Numbered from the stretch's first letter, positions 27,798 to 37,197 are shown. The stretch: DNA of 64,000 nt from an uncultured Pelagibacteraceae bacterium (GCA_902524995.1 CABZFJ010000001.1:1-64000); one strand, 5' to 3'. The notes: generated by a model from the letters alone, not told the origin. Made by a program: numbers and translations.

Positions 27798-29514
27798 AGA
27801 CATTAATACTCCAATTAAGCAAGAATTCGAAAAATTACTAAATTCACAACTTTCAAAAAATAAGATCGAAGAGGGTAAAATAATTGATGGAAAAGTGACA
27901 AAGATAACTGATAAATTCGTATTTATATTCATACCTGGACTAAAAAGCGAACCGATTGTAGATATCAATGAATTAAAAATGATTGGTTTAAAAGATAAAA
28001 TTTCTGAGGGGGAAAGTATACCTGTTCTATTGGAGAAAATTGAGGACAAAAATGGAGAAGTAATTGTTTCGGCAATTAAGGCTCAGAAAATCAAGGGGTG
28101 GTTTAAACTTGAGAAAGCTTATGAAGAAAATGAGTCAATAATTGGTAAAATTACTTCAAAATGTAAGGGTGGAGTGATTGTTGAACATGCTGAAACTGGT
28201 TCATTAATGTTTTGCCCTGGGTCACAAATAAGCGATAAACCATTAAAAAACATTGATCATTTGATTGGGGTAAAGCAGAAGTTTGCGATAATTAAATTAG
28301 ATAAAGTTAGAGGTAATGCGTGCGTTTCACGCAGACAAATTGTTTCTTCAAACAAAAGGGAAGATAAAGCGAAGATTATAGAAAAATTTAAAGTTGGAGA
28401 TATTATTAAAGATGCGGTAGTAAAAGGATACTCTTCTTTTGGATGTTTTTTTGAAGTAAATAATGAAATAGATGTCCTGGTTCACCTGCAAGAAATATCA
28501 TATTCAAGAGTTAACCATCCTGATGAAATATTTAATATTGGAGAAAAACATGATCTGAAAGTCATTTCAATTGATAAGGAAAAATTGCAAATTGGTTGTT
28601 CAATAAAGCAATTATCTCCTGATCCATTTGAACATATTTCAAATTATGAAATAGGAAAAAAATATAAAGTTAAAGTAGAAAAGATAACTGACTACGGATG
28701 TTTTTGCTCTCTTGAGCCTGGTTTGAGTACTCTTTTACATAGTAGCGAGATGAGTTGGATAAAAAGAAACATAGTTCCTAAAAAGCTATTCCAATTAGGA
28801 GATATGATTGATTGTGTAATAACTGAAATAGACAAAGATAAAAGAAGAATTGCAATCTCACACAAATTGACTGTGGAAAATCCTTACGAAACCTTTATGA
28901 AGAAACATCCTGTTGGAAGCGAAATAAATGGAACTGTTTCAAATTCAAATGAGTACGCTTTATATGTTAAATTGGAGGGATTTGATATAGATGGGTTTTT
29001 ACACGCTAATGATCTAAGTTACCTTAATAAACCAGAGGAAGAATTAAAGAATTTCAAAAAAGGAGATAAAGTTAAAGTTAAAGTGCTAGAAATTAAAAAA
29101 GAGGAACAAAAAGTCAGAGTTGGTCTCAAACAGACAGGAAATGATCCGTTTGATTGGTTTAAGGATAAAAATACTAATGATATAATAACTGTTCAAGTGA
29201 CCTCAACTGACAATAAAGGATTGTATGTTAAGCCAGAAAACTGCGACTTGGAATTTCTGATCAAAAAAGCTAACATTGCCGTAAATGCATCTGACGCCAG
29301 GCCATCAAGGTTTGTTGGGGGAGAAAGAATTGATGCAGCTATAGCGGAAATCAATATGGAAAAAAGAAAAGTCAGTTTAAGTATTAAACTATTAGAAGAA
29401 TTACAAAATAAAGAGGCCGTTTCTAAATTTTCAAGCCCTTTGAGTGGTAAGAACTTGCCATTTTCGTCATTATCTAAAAAATTAGATGACAAGAAAAAAA
29501 ATGATGAAGAGTGA
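27784..29514 (+). CDS. rpsA: 30S ribosomal protein S1
   Basis: Binds mRNA and helps its docking on the 30S subunit. Six S1/OB repeats can be followed: residues about 30-90, 105-170, and then the four strong ones beginning near VKGYSSFGCFFEVNN, VEKITDYGCFCSLEPG, NSNEYALYVKLEGFD and TSTDNKGLYVKPENC. 576 aa is the full proteobacterial length. The start inside cmk (14-nt overlap) suggests coupled translation. S1 matters more where Shine-Dalgarno sequences are weak, which is the case for most genes here. Confidence 0.97.
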   Translation: MEIYKDINTPIKQEFEKLLNSQLSKNKIEEGKIIDGKVTKITDKFVFIFIPGLKSEPIVDINELKMIGLKDKISEGESIPVLLEKIEDKNGEVIVSAIKAQKIKGWFKLEKAYEENESIIGKITSKCKGGVIVEHAETGSLMFCPGSQISDKPLKNIDHLIGVKQKFAIIKLDKVRGNACVSRRQIVSSNKREDKAKIIEKFKVGDIIKDAVVKGYSSFGCFFEVNNEIDVLVHLQEISYSRVNHPDEIFNIGEKHDLKVISIDKEKLQIGCSIKQLSPDPFEHISNYEIGKKYKVKVEKITDYGCFCSLEPGLSTLLHSSEMSWIKRNIVPKKLFQLGDMIDCVITEIDKDKRRIAISHKLTVENPYETFMKKHPVGSEINGTVSNSNEYALYVKLEGFDIDGFLHANDLSYLNKPEEELKNFKKGDKVKVKVLEIKKEEQKVRVGLKQTGNDPFDWFKDKNTNDIITVQVTSTDNKGLYVKPENCDLEFLIKKANIAVNASDARPSRFVGGERIDAAIAEINMEKRKVSLSIKLLEELQNKEAVSKFSSPLSGKNLPFSSLSKKLDDKKKNDEE

Positions 29515-29518
29515 TTAA

Positions 29519-29809
29519 TTGGCAACTGTAAAATCAGAAATTATTAAAAAACTTTCAGATAACTACCCTAATTTTTTAAAAAAAGATTTAACAAGACTTG
29601 TTGATATTTTTTTAGAAGAAGTAAAAAACTCATTAAAAAGAGGAGAAAGAGTTGAATTGAGAGATAATTTTTCTATCGAGCCTAGATTACAAAAAGCTCG
29701 TTTTTCAAGAAATCCAAAAACTAATGAAAAAATTTATGTTAAAGAAAAATATACAATATTATTTAAATCATCAAAAATGTGGACAAATAAAATAAATGAA
29801 GAAAAATAA
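29519..29809 (+). CDS. ihfB: Integration host factor beta-type DNA-bending protein
   Basis: HU/IHF fold, 96 aa. The beta-arm carries FSRNPKTNEKIYV with the intercalating proline (RNP) and the first half has KLSDNYPNFLKKDLTRLVD. Position directly after rpsA is the standard place for ihfB. The start is a TTG 4 nt after the rpsA stop. The C-terminal helix is in place (ILFKSSKMW). HU is the alternative, but the neighbourhood favours IHF-beta. Confidence 0.9.
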   Translation: MATVKSEIIKKLSDNYPNFLKKDLTRLVDIFLEEVKNSLKRGERVELRDNFSIEPRLQKARFSRNPKTNEKIYVKEKYTILFKSSKMWTNKINEEK

Positions 29810-30470
29810 AGTTTTTATTGCTTGTGATACAACAAAAGTTAGTGATGTTAACAAAATTATTAAAAATACTAGTAACAATAAATTGATAGTTGGTTACAAG
29901 TTTGGTTTAGAATTTCTCAATTCTAAAAACGGAAGAAATTATTTAAAAAAATTAAAAAATAAAATTATATTCGGTGATTATAAAATTTCGGATATACCAA
30001 ATACTTGTGCATCAACAATAAGAGCAATTAAAGATTTAAAATTTAATTATATAACTATACATATTAATTCTGGGTATGAAGCTCTTAAAGAAGCAAAAAA
30101 GGCTGCAGGTAAAGCAAAACTAATTGGTGTTACAATATTAACTTCATTGGATAATAAAGCTGTTAAAGAAATTGGATTTAATAAAAATATAAAAGAATTG
30201 GTTCTTCATCAAGCAAAATTGGCAACAAAGGCAAAATTAGATGCAATCGTATGTAGTGCTCAAGAAGTTAAAATAGTAAAAAAAGTATTTAAAAAAGAGA
30301 TTATAACTCCAGGTATAAGATTAAATTCTAAAATAGATGATCAAAAAAGAGTTTTGACACCTTATGAAGCTTACAAAAACGGTGCTGACTGGCTTGTAAT
30401 AGGTAGAGATATTACAAAAGGTAGCATTAAAAATAATATTCAAAAATTAATTAATCATTTAGATAAATGA
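29796..30470 (+). CDS. pyrF: Orotidine 5'-phosphate decarboxylase
   Basis: Last step of UMP synthesis. Catalytic tetrad motif GDYKISDIPNT is visible (Asp-x-Lys-xx-Asp), the N-terminal ACDTTKVSD and C-terminal ITPGIRL and GADWLVIGRDIT phosphate-binding segments are present. 224 aa matches the short bacterial class. It starts 14 nt inside ihfB and overlaps trpF by 4 nt, so it is part of the long rightward operon. Confidence 0.94.
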   Translation: MKKNKVFIACDTTKVSDVNKIIKNTSNNKLIVGYKFGLEFLNSKNGRNYLKKLKNKIIFGDYKISDIPNTCASTIRAIKDLKFNYITIHINSGYEALKEAKKAAGKAKLIGVTILTSLDNKAVKEIGFNKNIKELVLHQAKLATKAKLDAIVCSAQEVKIVKKVFKKEIITPGIRLNSKIDDQKRVLTPYEAYKNGADWLVIGRDITKGSIKNNIQKLINHLDK

Positions 30471-31084
30471 TAGAAAGTTTAAAAATTTGTGGGATCTCAG
30501 ATCCTAAAACACTAAACTATATTTTAACCCACTCTAATCCACCAAAGTATATTGGGTTCATAACAAATTATAAAAAAAGTAAAAGATTTATTGAATATGA
30601 AAAACTTAAAGAACTACTTAATGTCAATAAAAGAAATATAAAGTTTATTTCAGTTCTTGTAGATCCAACTCAGGAAATTTTAGAAAAAATAAAAAATTTA
30701 AATTTTGATTACTATCAACTCTATGATGTAGAACCTGAAAGAACAAAAGAAATTAAATTAAAATATGGTATAAAAATAATAACTGCGCTTACAGTTTCTA
30801 AAGAAGATGACGTAATTAAATATAAAAATTATCAAGGGATATCAGATATAATTTTATTTGACTCAAAAGGATATCATAAATCTGAAAGTTTTGATCATAG
30901 CCTGCTTGATATTGTGCCAAATAAATTAAGTAAAATGATTGCAGGTAACATACAAATAGATGATATTTCTAATTTTAAAAATAAGGATTTCATTATAGAC
31001 CTGAGTGGATCTCTAGAAGATACTTATGGAAAAAAAGATATAAATAAAATTAATAAATTGTTAAATTTGTTTGCAAAAATATGA
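30467..31084 (+). CDS. trpF: Phosphoribosylanthranilate isomerase
   Basis: Third step of tryptophan synthesis. Begins with LKICGISDPKTL, the family KICG signature with the catalytic Cys; ILFDSKG and the IAGNIQIDDI phosphate-binding region follow, and IDLSGSLEDTYGKKD is the C-terminal motif (family DVSSGVE..G.KD). 205 aa is normal. The sequence is rather divergent but the barrel motifs hold. It overlaps pyrF and trpB by 4 nt each. Confidence 0.9.
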   Translation: MIESLKICGISDPKTLNYILTHSNPPKYIGFITNYKKSKRFIEYEKLKELLNVNKRNIKFISVLVDPTQEILEKIKNLNFDYYQLYDVEPERTKEIKLKYGIKIITALTVSKEDDVIKYKNYQGISDIILFDSKGYHKSESFDHSLLDIVPNKLSKMIAGNIQIDDISNFKNKDFIIDLSGSLEDTYGKKDINKINKLLNLFAKI

Positions 31085-32325
31085 AAATTAAAAAAAAAAT
31101 TCCACTAATTGATCAAGCAAGTAAACTTGGTTTTTGGGGTGGAAAGTTTGGAGGGAACTACGTTCCTGAAACATTGAAAAAACCAATAGAAGATCTGGAA
31201 ATTCTATTTAATAAATTGAAAAATGATAAAAAATTCATAGCTGAAAGAGATAAATATTTTAAAAATTGGGTTGGTACTCCTACTCGATTTATAAAATTAA
31301 AAAATCTAACTAATCATGTTGGTGGGGCTCAAATTTGGTCAAAGGTTGTTTCTGATGCAAACGGAGGAGCGCACAAAATATATAATGCTACCGTACATTG
31401 TCTCCTCGCCAAACGATCTGGTAAAAAATTTATAATTGGGGATACTGGCGCTGGTTATGCAGGTAAAATGTTGAGCATGGCTGCTAAAAAATTTGGTTTA
31501 AAATGTAAGATTTTCATGGGTGCAAAAGATATTTCAAGACAAAAACCGAATGTAAAAGCTATGAAAAAAAATGGAGCTGAAGTAATACCTGTTTACTCAG
31601 GAAGTCAAACACTTGTTGATGCTGTTTCTGAATGCATGAGATTCTGGGTTGCTAATTGCGATACGACAGCAATGTGCGTTGGAAGCACAGTAGGACCAGC
31701 TGTTTTTGTTCGTATTTGTGGATGGAGTACTAGTCAAATTTCAAGAGAGCTGAAAGTTCAGTTAATTGATGAGTTTGGATCAATTCCAAAAAAACTAAAA
31801 CTTTATAATTGTGTTGGTGGAGGAAGCTCAAGTTTCGGTTTTTGGAACGAATTTATGGATTATGATAAAAAACAATGCGAATTTATTGGTGTAGAAGCTG
31901 GTGGACCGGTAAAAAGTAAAAAGCATGCTGCACCTTTGACTTATGGTTCAAAAATTGGAATTCTTCATGGTGCAGCTCAATATGTTAATCAAGACGCAGA
32001 TGGTCAGATAGAAGAAACCGAATCAATTTCTGCTGGACTTGATTATCCTGGAATTTCTCCACTTCACTGTTTTTTAAAAGATACGAAACGAGCTAGATAT
32101 ACTGCAGCAAGCGATGAAGATGCTTTAATTGCTTATAAAACTGTAACAAAGTTCGAAAATTTAAGACCTTCTTTAGAGCCAAGTCACGCTTTTTCGGTTG
32201 CAATAAAAGAAGCAAAAAAATTAAGCAAAGATACTATCGTGGTAGTTAATAGTTGTGGTGATGCTTACAAAGATCGTGAAATTTTAAAAAAGAGATTAGG
32301 AAAAAAATATGTTAAACCCAATTAG
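31081..32325 (+). CDS. trpB: Tryptophan synthase beta chain, divergent active site
   Basis: Expected to condense indole with serine using PLP. The N-terminus (KFGGNYVPETL), PLP lysine (GGAHKIYNA, Lys99), AKDISRQKPNVKAMKKNGAEV and ISAGLDYPG support TrpB1. Several normally invariant sites differ: the catalytic Glu of ETGAGQHG is Asp121 in DTGAGYAG, the PLP-phosphate loop GGGSNA is GGGSSS, and SGRGDKD is SCGDAYKD. The gene still sits in the orthologous trpF-trpB-trpA-accD-folC order. It could be a re-tuned TrpB or an enzyme with another amino-acid substrate. 414 aa, 17-nt overlap with trpA. Confidence 0.85.
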   Translation: MKIKKKIPLIDQASKLGFWGGKFGGNYVPETLKKPIEDLEILFNKLKNDKKFIAERDKYFKNWVGTPTRFIKLKNLTNHVGGAQIWSKVVSDANGGAHKIYNATVHCLLAKRSGKKFIIGDTGAGYAGKMLSMAAKKFGLKCKIFMGAKDISRQKPNVKAMKKNGAEVIPVYSGSQTLVDAVSECMRFWVANCDTTAMCVGSTVGPAVFVRICGWSTSQISRELKVQLIDEFGSIPKKLKLYNCVGGGSSSFGFWNEFMDYDKKQCEFIGVEAGGPVKSKKHAAPLTYGSKIGILHGAAQYVNQDADGQIEETESISAGLDYPGISPLHCFLKDTKRARYTAASDEDALIAYKTVTKFENLRPSLEPSHAFSVAIKEAKKLSKDTIVVVNSCGDAYKDREILKKRLGKKYVKPN

Positions 32326-33109
32326 TCTTGCCTTTCAAAAAGCAAAACAGGAAAATAGAGCTGCCCTATTAACCTATACTGTAGCAGGAGATAGCTCAAA
32401 AAGACAATCATTAGATATATTAAAATCAATTTCAAAAAATGCTGATATTTTAGAATTAGGCGTACCACACAACACTCCAGTAGCGGACGGTAGTCAAATC
32501 CAAACAAGTGCGTATAGAGCAATCAAAAATGGAATTAAAGTAAATGATATTTTCAAAATTGTAAAAGACTTCAAAAAGTTTGATAGAAATAAACCTGTTA
32601 TCTTAATGGGCTATTATAATATGATTTTTCAATATGGTGAAAATAAATTCTTAAATAAATGTAAGTTATCTGGAGTAAATGGATTGATAGTTGTGGATTT
32701 ACCTTGGCCAGAAAATAAGAATTTCGCAAAAAAATGTAAAAAAAAATCTATCTATTTTATTCAGCTTTTATCACCAACAACAACAAAAATAAGGCTTAAA
32801 AAAATTATGAAAGACTCTCATCCTATGAATTATTTTATTTCAATGTTGAGCACAACAGGTGGTAAACTAAAAGTTTCACCTAATGATATATTAAAAAAAT
32901 ATACCAAAATAAAAAAAATTGATCCAAAGAAAGAAATTGTTATTGGTTTTGGAATCACTGAAAAAACAATTGGAAAACTCAAATCTGCAGATGGATTAGT
33001 TGTTGGCAGTGCTATTTGTAAGGAAATTAGCAAGAGTTTAAGGCATAGACAAAATCCTGTCACAAATGTAAGTAAGCTAGTAAAAAAATTAAAAAGTAAA
33101 ATTCTATGA
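32309..33109 (+). CDS. trpA: Tryptophan synthase alpha chain, divergent
   Basis: Cleaves indole-3-glycerol phosphate. Catalytic residues equivalent to Glu49 and Asp60 are kept at the same numbers (LELGVPHNTPVADG), and GFGI and VVGSAI phosphate-site segments are present. The usual FSDP loop is HNTP, and the loop-6 motif LLSRAGVTG is ISMLSTTGG, which loses the Arg equivalent to Arg179. These loops contact TrpB, which is itself divergent, so the two may have changed together. 266 aa. Overlaps accD by 4 nt. Confidence 0.87.
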   Translation: MLNPISLAFQKAKQENRAALLTYTVAGDSSKRQSLDILKSISKNADILELGVPHNTPVADGSQIQTSAYRAIKNGIKVNDIFKIVKDFKKFDRNKPVILMGYYNMIFQYGENKFLNKCKLSGVNGLIVVDLPWPENKNFAKKCKKKSIYFIQLLSPTTTKIRLKKIMKDSHPMNYFISMLSTTGGKLKVSPNDILKKYTKIKKIDPKKEIVIGFGITEKTIGKLKSADGLVVGSAICKEISKSLRHRQNPVTNVSKLVKKLKSKIL

Positions 33110-34038
33110 ACTGGATTACGAAAGCTTTAAGTTTTGGTGAAAAAATAAAAAAAGTTTTAAAAAAAAGACCATCAAAAGAGGATATAGCAAACTCAGACTG
33201 GACAAGTTGTTGCAAAGGCCCAATATTAAAAAAAGATCTTGAAGAAAATTTATGGGTCTGCAACTTATGTGGAAAACATCATAGAATTAATTGTCGGCAA
33301 AGATTTGATATTATTTTTGGAAGAAATACTTACGAAATAATTGATACACCAATTCCTGCTGAAGATCCCCTTGGATGGGTAGATACCAAATCTTATAAAG
33401 ATAGATTAAAATCCGCACGAAAGAAAACTAATCAAAATTCAGCTGTGATGATTGCTAAAGGAAGAATAAATGGAATCGAGGTGACAGCAGGAGTTATTAA
33501 TTTTGAGTTTATTGGTGGTTCTGTTGGCGCAGCGGAAGGTGAAGCAATTATTTATGGTGTACAACATGCTATTGATAATCAAACACCATTCGTTTTCTTT
33601 CCTTGTGGTGGTGGACAAAGAATCTTTGAGTCACCGATTGCACTTGCAAATATGACAAGAACTACTCTTGCTATTAATGAACTTAAAAAAAATAATCTTC
33701 CTTATTTAGTTTGTTTTACAGATCCAACGGCTGGTGGAATTACTGCATCTTTTGCGATGTTAGGTGATATTCATTTTGCTGAACCTGGTTGTTTAATAGC
33801 CTTTGCGGGAAAAAGAGTTATACAAGCAACAGTTAAAGAAGAGCTTAGTTCAGACTTTCAAACATCTGAGTTCGTCGAAAAGCATGGATTTGTCGACAGA
33901 ATTGTTGAACGAAAAGATTTAAAAACCGAAATAAGCTTACTATTATCAATATTGTTAAAAAAAGATAACGCGGTAAATGAAAATCAAATAAATGAAACTT
34001 CAGACAATATTGAACCGCTTGCAAAAGCTGCATCCTAA
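33106..34038 (+). CDS. accD: Acetyl-CoA carboxylase carboxyltransferase subunit beta
   Basis: Partner of AccA in malonyl-CoA formation. The crotonase-like core has GGSVGAAEGEAI, PFVFFPCGGGQRIFES and DPTAGGITASFAMLGD, all typical. The zinc ribbon at the N-terminus has four Cys (35, 36, 52, 55), but the first knuckle is SCCKG rather than CxxCG, so its geometry is unusual. 310 aa is normal. Position between trpA and folC is conserved in alphaproteobacteria. folC begins 47 nt before this gene ends. Confidence 0.94.
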   Translation: MNWITKALSFGEKIKKVLKKRPSKEDIANSDWTSCCKGPILKKDLEENLWVCNLCGKHHRINCRQRFDIIFGRNTYEIIDTPIPAEDPLGWVDTKSYKDRLKSARKKTNQNSAVMIAKGRINGIEVTAGVINFEFIGGSVGAAEGEAIIYGVQHAIDNQTPFVFFPCGGGQRIFESPIALANMTRTTLAINELKKNNLPYLVCFTDPTAGGITASFAMLGDIHFAEPGCLIAFAGKRVIQATVKEELSSDFQTSEFVEKHGFVDRIVERKDLKTEISLLLSILLKKDNAVNENQINETSDNIEPLAKAAS

Positions 34039-35257
34039 AGAAATCGACCTAAGTCTAATTAGAGTTAAAAATCTTTGTGAAAAATTAGGTGATCCTCAAA
34101 AAAAATTAAAATATATATCTGTAGTTGGAACAAATGGAAAGTATTCGACTATACAGGCAGTAAGATCAATTTTAAAAACAGCCAATATAGATTGTAATAT
34201 TTATACGAGCCCGCATATTCAAAAAATTAATGAGAGATTTATTTTTAATGACGAAGAAATATCTGATAATAATTTATCTAATTTATTAATAGAAGTTGAA
34301 AATGTTAATAATGGAGAACAAATAACTTATTTCGAAATATTAACTGCAGCATATTTTTATCATGCAAGTAAATTCAAAGACAAAATTAATATTATAGAAA
34401 GTGGTCTTTTTCATAGATTTGATGCAACAAATATTATTGATAATAATTTAACTAGTATTGTTACTTCAATAGGTTTAGATCATTTAGATTGGTTACCAAA
34501 AAACGAGCAAAATATTGAAAAAATTGTTTATGAAAAAACCTCATCCCTTCTAAATTCTACTATTGTAGTTAGCAAACAAAGTTCGGATGAAACCTTAAAT
34601 TTAATAAAAAAAACAATTAATAATAATCAATCAAAAAAAATCATTTATAAAGATGATTTTAATTATTCATTAAGCGAAAATGGTTTTATTTATTATGAAG
34701 ATGAATATGGTTGTTTAAAATTACCAAAACCAAACCTATTAGGTAATTTTCAAATTGATAATTGTGCGACAGCTATTGCTACAGTAAGAAATTTACAACT
34801 AGGAGTAAAAGATGAAGATATTAAAAAAGGTATCACTAGGATAAAAAGTATTGCAAGACTTCAAGAAATTAAATCCGGAAAGCTTAAAAATATTTGTAAG
34901 GATAATAGATTATATTTAGATGGCTCACATAATCCCTTAGGTGCAAAAGCTCTTAATGAATATTTAAACACTCTTGATTGTAAAAAGCATTTAATTCTTG
35001 GAATGATGTCTAATAAAGATCATGAAGAATATTTAAGCAAATTTAATAATATATCTTCCATAACAACAATTGATATTCCTAACCAATCAAATGCTATCAG
35101 AGGAATAGATTTAAAGAAAAAATTAAATAAATATCCAAATGTTAGTTATAAAAAATCTATTGAAGAAGCTCTTGTGTCCCTAAATCCAGAGAAAGACGAT
35201 TTGATAATGATAACTGGATCTTTATATCTTGCTGGTGAGATGCTTAATTTGAATTAA
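33992..35257 (+). CDS. folC: Bifunctional dihydrofolate/folylpolyglutamate synthase
   Basis: Adds glutamate to dihydropteroate and then to folates. The start inside accD is supported by the family N-terminus LNRLQKLHPKEIDLSL. The P-loop is GTNGKYST (residues 46-53) instead of GTNGKGST, a Gly to Tyr change. Later motifs LDHLDWLP, PNLLGNFQIDNCATAI and LDGSHNPLGAKAL are intact. 421 aa is normal. The 47-nt overlap with accD is the longest parallel overlap in this run. Tail-to-tail with trxA (shared TTAA). Confidence 0.92.
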   Translation: MKLQTILNRLQKLHPKEIDLSLIRVKNLCEKLGDPQKKLKYISVVGTNGKYSTIQAVRSILKTANIDCNIYTSPHIQKINERFIFNDEEISDNNLSNLLIEVENVNNGEQITYFEILTAAYFYHASKFKDKINIIESGLFHRFDATNIIDNNLTSIVTSIGLDHLDWLPKNEQNIEKIVYEKTSSLLNSTIVVSKQSSDETLNLIKKTINNNQSKKIIYKDDFNYSLSENGFIYYEDEYGCLKLPKPNLLGNFQIDNCATAIATVRNLQLGVKDEDIKKGITRIKSIARLQEIKSGKLKNICKDNRLYLDGSHNPLGAKALNEYLNTLDCKKHLILGMMSNKDHEEYLSKFNNISSITTIDIPNQSNAIRGIDLKKKLNKYPNVSYKKSIEEALVSLNPEKDDLIMITGSLYLAGEMLNLN

Positions 35258-35574
35258 ATATTTTCTTTTATAAAAGCCACAATATCACTTTTTGGTGTAG
35301 CTCCAACTTTAGTTGCTTTTAATTCACCACCTTTAAATAAAAGCATTGTGGGAATTCCACGAACACCATACTTGGTAGGCGTGTTAGGTTCTGTATCTAT
35401 GTCATGTTTTGCAATGACAATATCATTTGCCATTTCTTCCGAAATTTCCTCTAAAATTGGACCAACCATTTTACAAGGTCCGCACCATTCAGCCCAAAAA
35501 TCTACTAAAACTGGTTTCTCATTTTTTAAAACATGTTCTTCAAATTTTTCATCTGTAACTTTTAATGTTGCCAT
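35254..35574 (-). CDS. trxA: Thioredoxin
   Basis: 106 aa, classical thioredoxin with active site WCGPCK (Trp30-Lys35), FWAEW before it and the cis-Pro loop GIPTMLLFKGG. It reduces disulfides in ribonucleotide reductase and other targets. The position next to folC is conserved in alphaproteobacteria. Monocistronic by appearance, with a 66-bp gap to the next leftward gene. Confidence 0.97.
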   Translation of the reverse strand: MATLKVTDEKFEEHVLKNEKPVLVDFWAEWCGPCKMVGPILEEISEEMANDIVIAKHDIDTEPNTPTKYGVRGIPTMLLFKGGELKATKVGATPKSDIVAFIKENI

Positions 35575-35640
35575 TAGCCTTATATATAAATTAAAATTTT
35601 TTTATCAATAGTTAAAAGAGGAATGTTAAAATTATCCACA

Positions 35641-37074
35641 TCAAACATTTTCATATTTTTTTTGTATTGACATTGCGTATTCATTAAACTCGTCTAATAA
35701 TGAAAGCTTTTCATTGTCATTTTCATTAGTATATTTTTCTCTAAGTGTATCAATTTCTGTATAAAGTGTAGGGATTGTCCACCATTTTTCTTTTCTTTCA
35801 CTCAAAATACGTTTGGCAATTTCTCTTTTTATTGATTTAAGCATATTATCTGGAAGAACTTCTGGAGCCTCCTGAAAAATGATTTTTTTTCCGAAACCAA
35901 CTAATCGATCATCATCAAATTTGTCAAGTAGTTTAAGTTTATCTTTCCATGATGCTGCGTGCCATGCTGGAAATAAAGCAGTATCTTTGTTGGATGTAAA
36001 TTTAGTATATATGCTTTCTTCAGCATATATATCTTCTTGTGTTTTAGATTGTTCTTTTTCTTCAGCCACTTCTCTTAATGCATGTAGTATATTTTGAGAA
36101 AATTTTTCGTTATTTTTAACAATGTCTGCTCTTTTTTTAATTAATGATATATCCATTAAATTGTATGGTTCTGCTTGCATTCCATATTTTGCATCTACAA
36201 TTATTGGAGCTTTATTAGATCTAATCGTTCTTAAAAATTTAGGAGATTTTTTCATTTCTACTTTTAGCTCATTTATTGATAAATTTAATAATGGCTCAAT
36301 ATCAATTCTTAAATCTAATGCATAATACCAGCCAGAATATATAGGATGCATACAATATTTTTGGTGAAGAGGAGCAACTAAATGGAGTCTAGATTTACCA
36401 TAATAATATTCATTTAATGTAACTACTTCACCTTTTTTAATTATAGTTTCAGTATCTGATTTATTAGCAGTTTTAAAAAAAGACTCCCAAGTGTCTGGTT
36501 GTTTTTTTTTAACTATATTTAAAACTTTAGCAGTCATAATACTATCGCTTAAAGCGCTATGGGCATCAGTTGAATCTATACCCTGCATTCTTGCTAGAGA
36601 TTCTAATTTAAATACTGCATTATTTTTTTCATTAAATTCTACTTCTAAAATTGAAGGATCAATTGCATACGCTGCGCGAGCAATATTAATTCCATCATGC
36701 CTCTTGTTTGGAGCTGCATTCGTTAAATATGGATATCTAATCCCTTTAAAAAACTCTTTTCTTATCATTTCATCATCAAATCCAATATTAGACCAACCAA
36801 GAAATACTGCAGGACTCCACTTTTTAAATATTTTTTCAACTTCTGCTAACATTTGATAGTGGGAAAGATTGGTTTGAGTTAACTGCTTTATAGATGTTTT
36901 ATTTACAATAAGTGCCATGGCCTGAAAGATTTCTCCTTCGGGTAAGCTGCATCTTAAATTAAATCTGTCTTTCTCTTTAAAATTCTCATCAACTAAAACT
37001 CCACCAATTTCAATGATGCTCCCGAAGTCAGTGCTCGCACTCGATGATTCTATATCCCAAATTGCTAAATTCAT
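35641..37074 (-). CDS. sbcB: Exodeoxyribonuclease I-like DEDD exonuclease
   Basis: 477 aa. The N-terminal DnaQ-fold nuclease shows WDIESSSAST (first acids), FLGWSNIGFDDEMIR and DAHSALSDSIMTAKV (last His/Asp), the DEDDh pattern. It resembles ExoI in spacing (RHDGIN segment) and overall length, and the region from about 210 on corresponds to the ExoI SH3-like and helical parts (YYGKSRLHLVAPLHQKY). ExoI degrades single-stranded DNA 3' to 5' and suppresses recombination. It follows a PD-(D/E)XK nuclease and rmuC. A general DEDD exonuclease is the alternative. Confidence 0.72.
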   Translation of the reverse strand: MNLAIWDIESSSASTDFGSIIEIGGVLVDENFKEKDRFNLRCSLPEGEIFQAMALIVNKTSIKQLTQTNLSHYQMLAEVEKIFKKWSPAVFLGWSNIGFDDEMIRKEFFKGIRYPYLTNAAPNKRHDGINIARAAYAIDPSILEVEFNEKNNAVFKLESLARMQGIDSTDAHSALSDSIMTAKVLNIVKKKQPDTWESFFKTANKSDTETIIKKGEVVTLNEYYYGKSRLHLVAPLHQKYCMHPIYSGWYYALDLRIDIEPLLNLSINELKVEMKKSPKFLRTIRSNKAPIIVDAKYGMQAEPYNLMDISLIKKRADIVKNNEKFSQNILHALREVAEEKEQSKTQEDIYAEESIYTKFTSNKDTALFPAWHAASWKDKLKLLDKFDDDRLVGFGKKIIFQEAPEVLPDNMLKSIKREIAKRILSERKEKWWTIPTLYTEIDTLREKYTNENDNEKLSLLDEFNEYAMSIQKKYENV

Positions 37075-37197
37075 AATTTTATCCTCTGATTAGCTAATAT
37101 TTATGGGTTTTTGGAAAGTTTTTTAAAGACTTCACCATTAGCATATAAACGATTAGCTCAGGTATTAATAACTCTTTTATGGATAGGTTAAGTAAAG

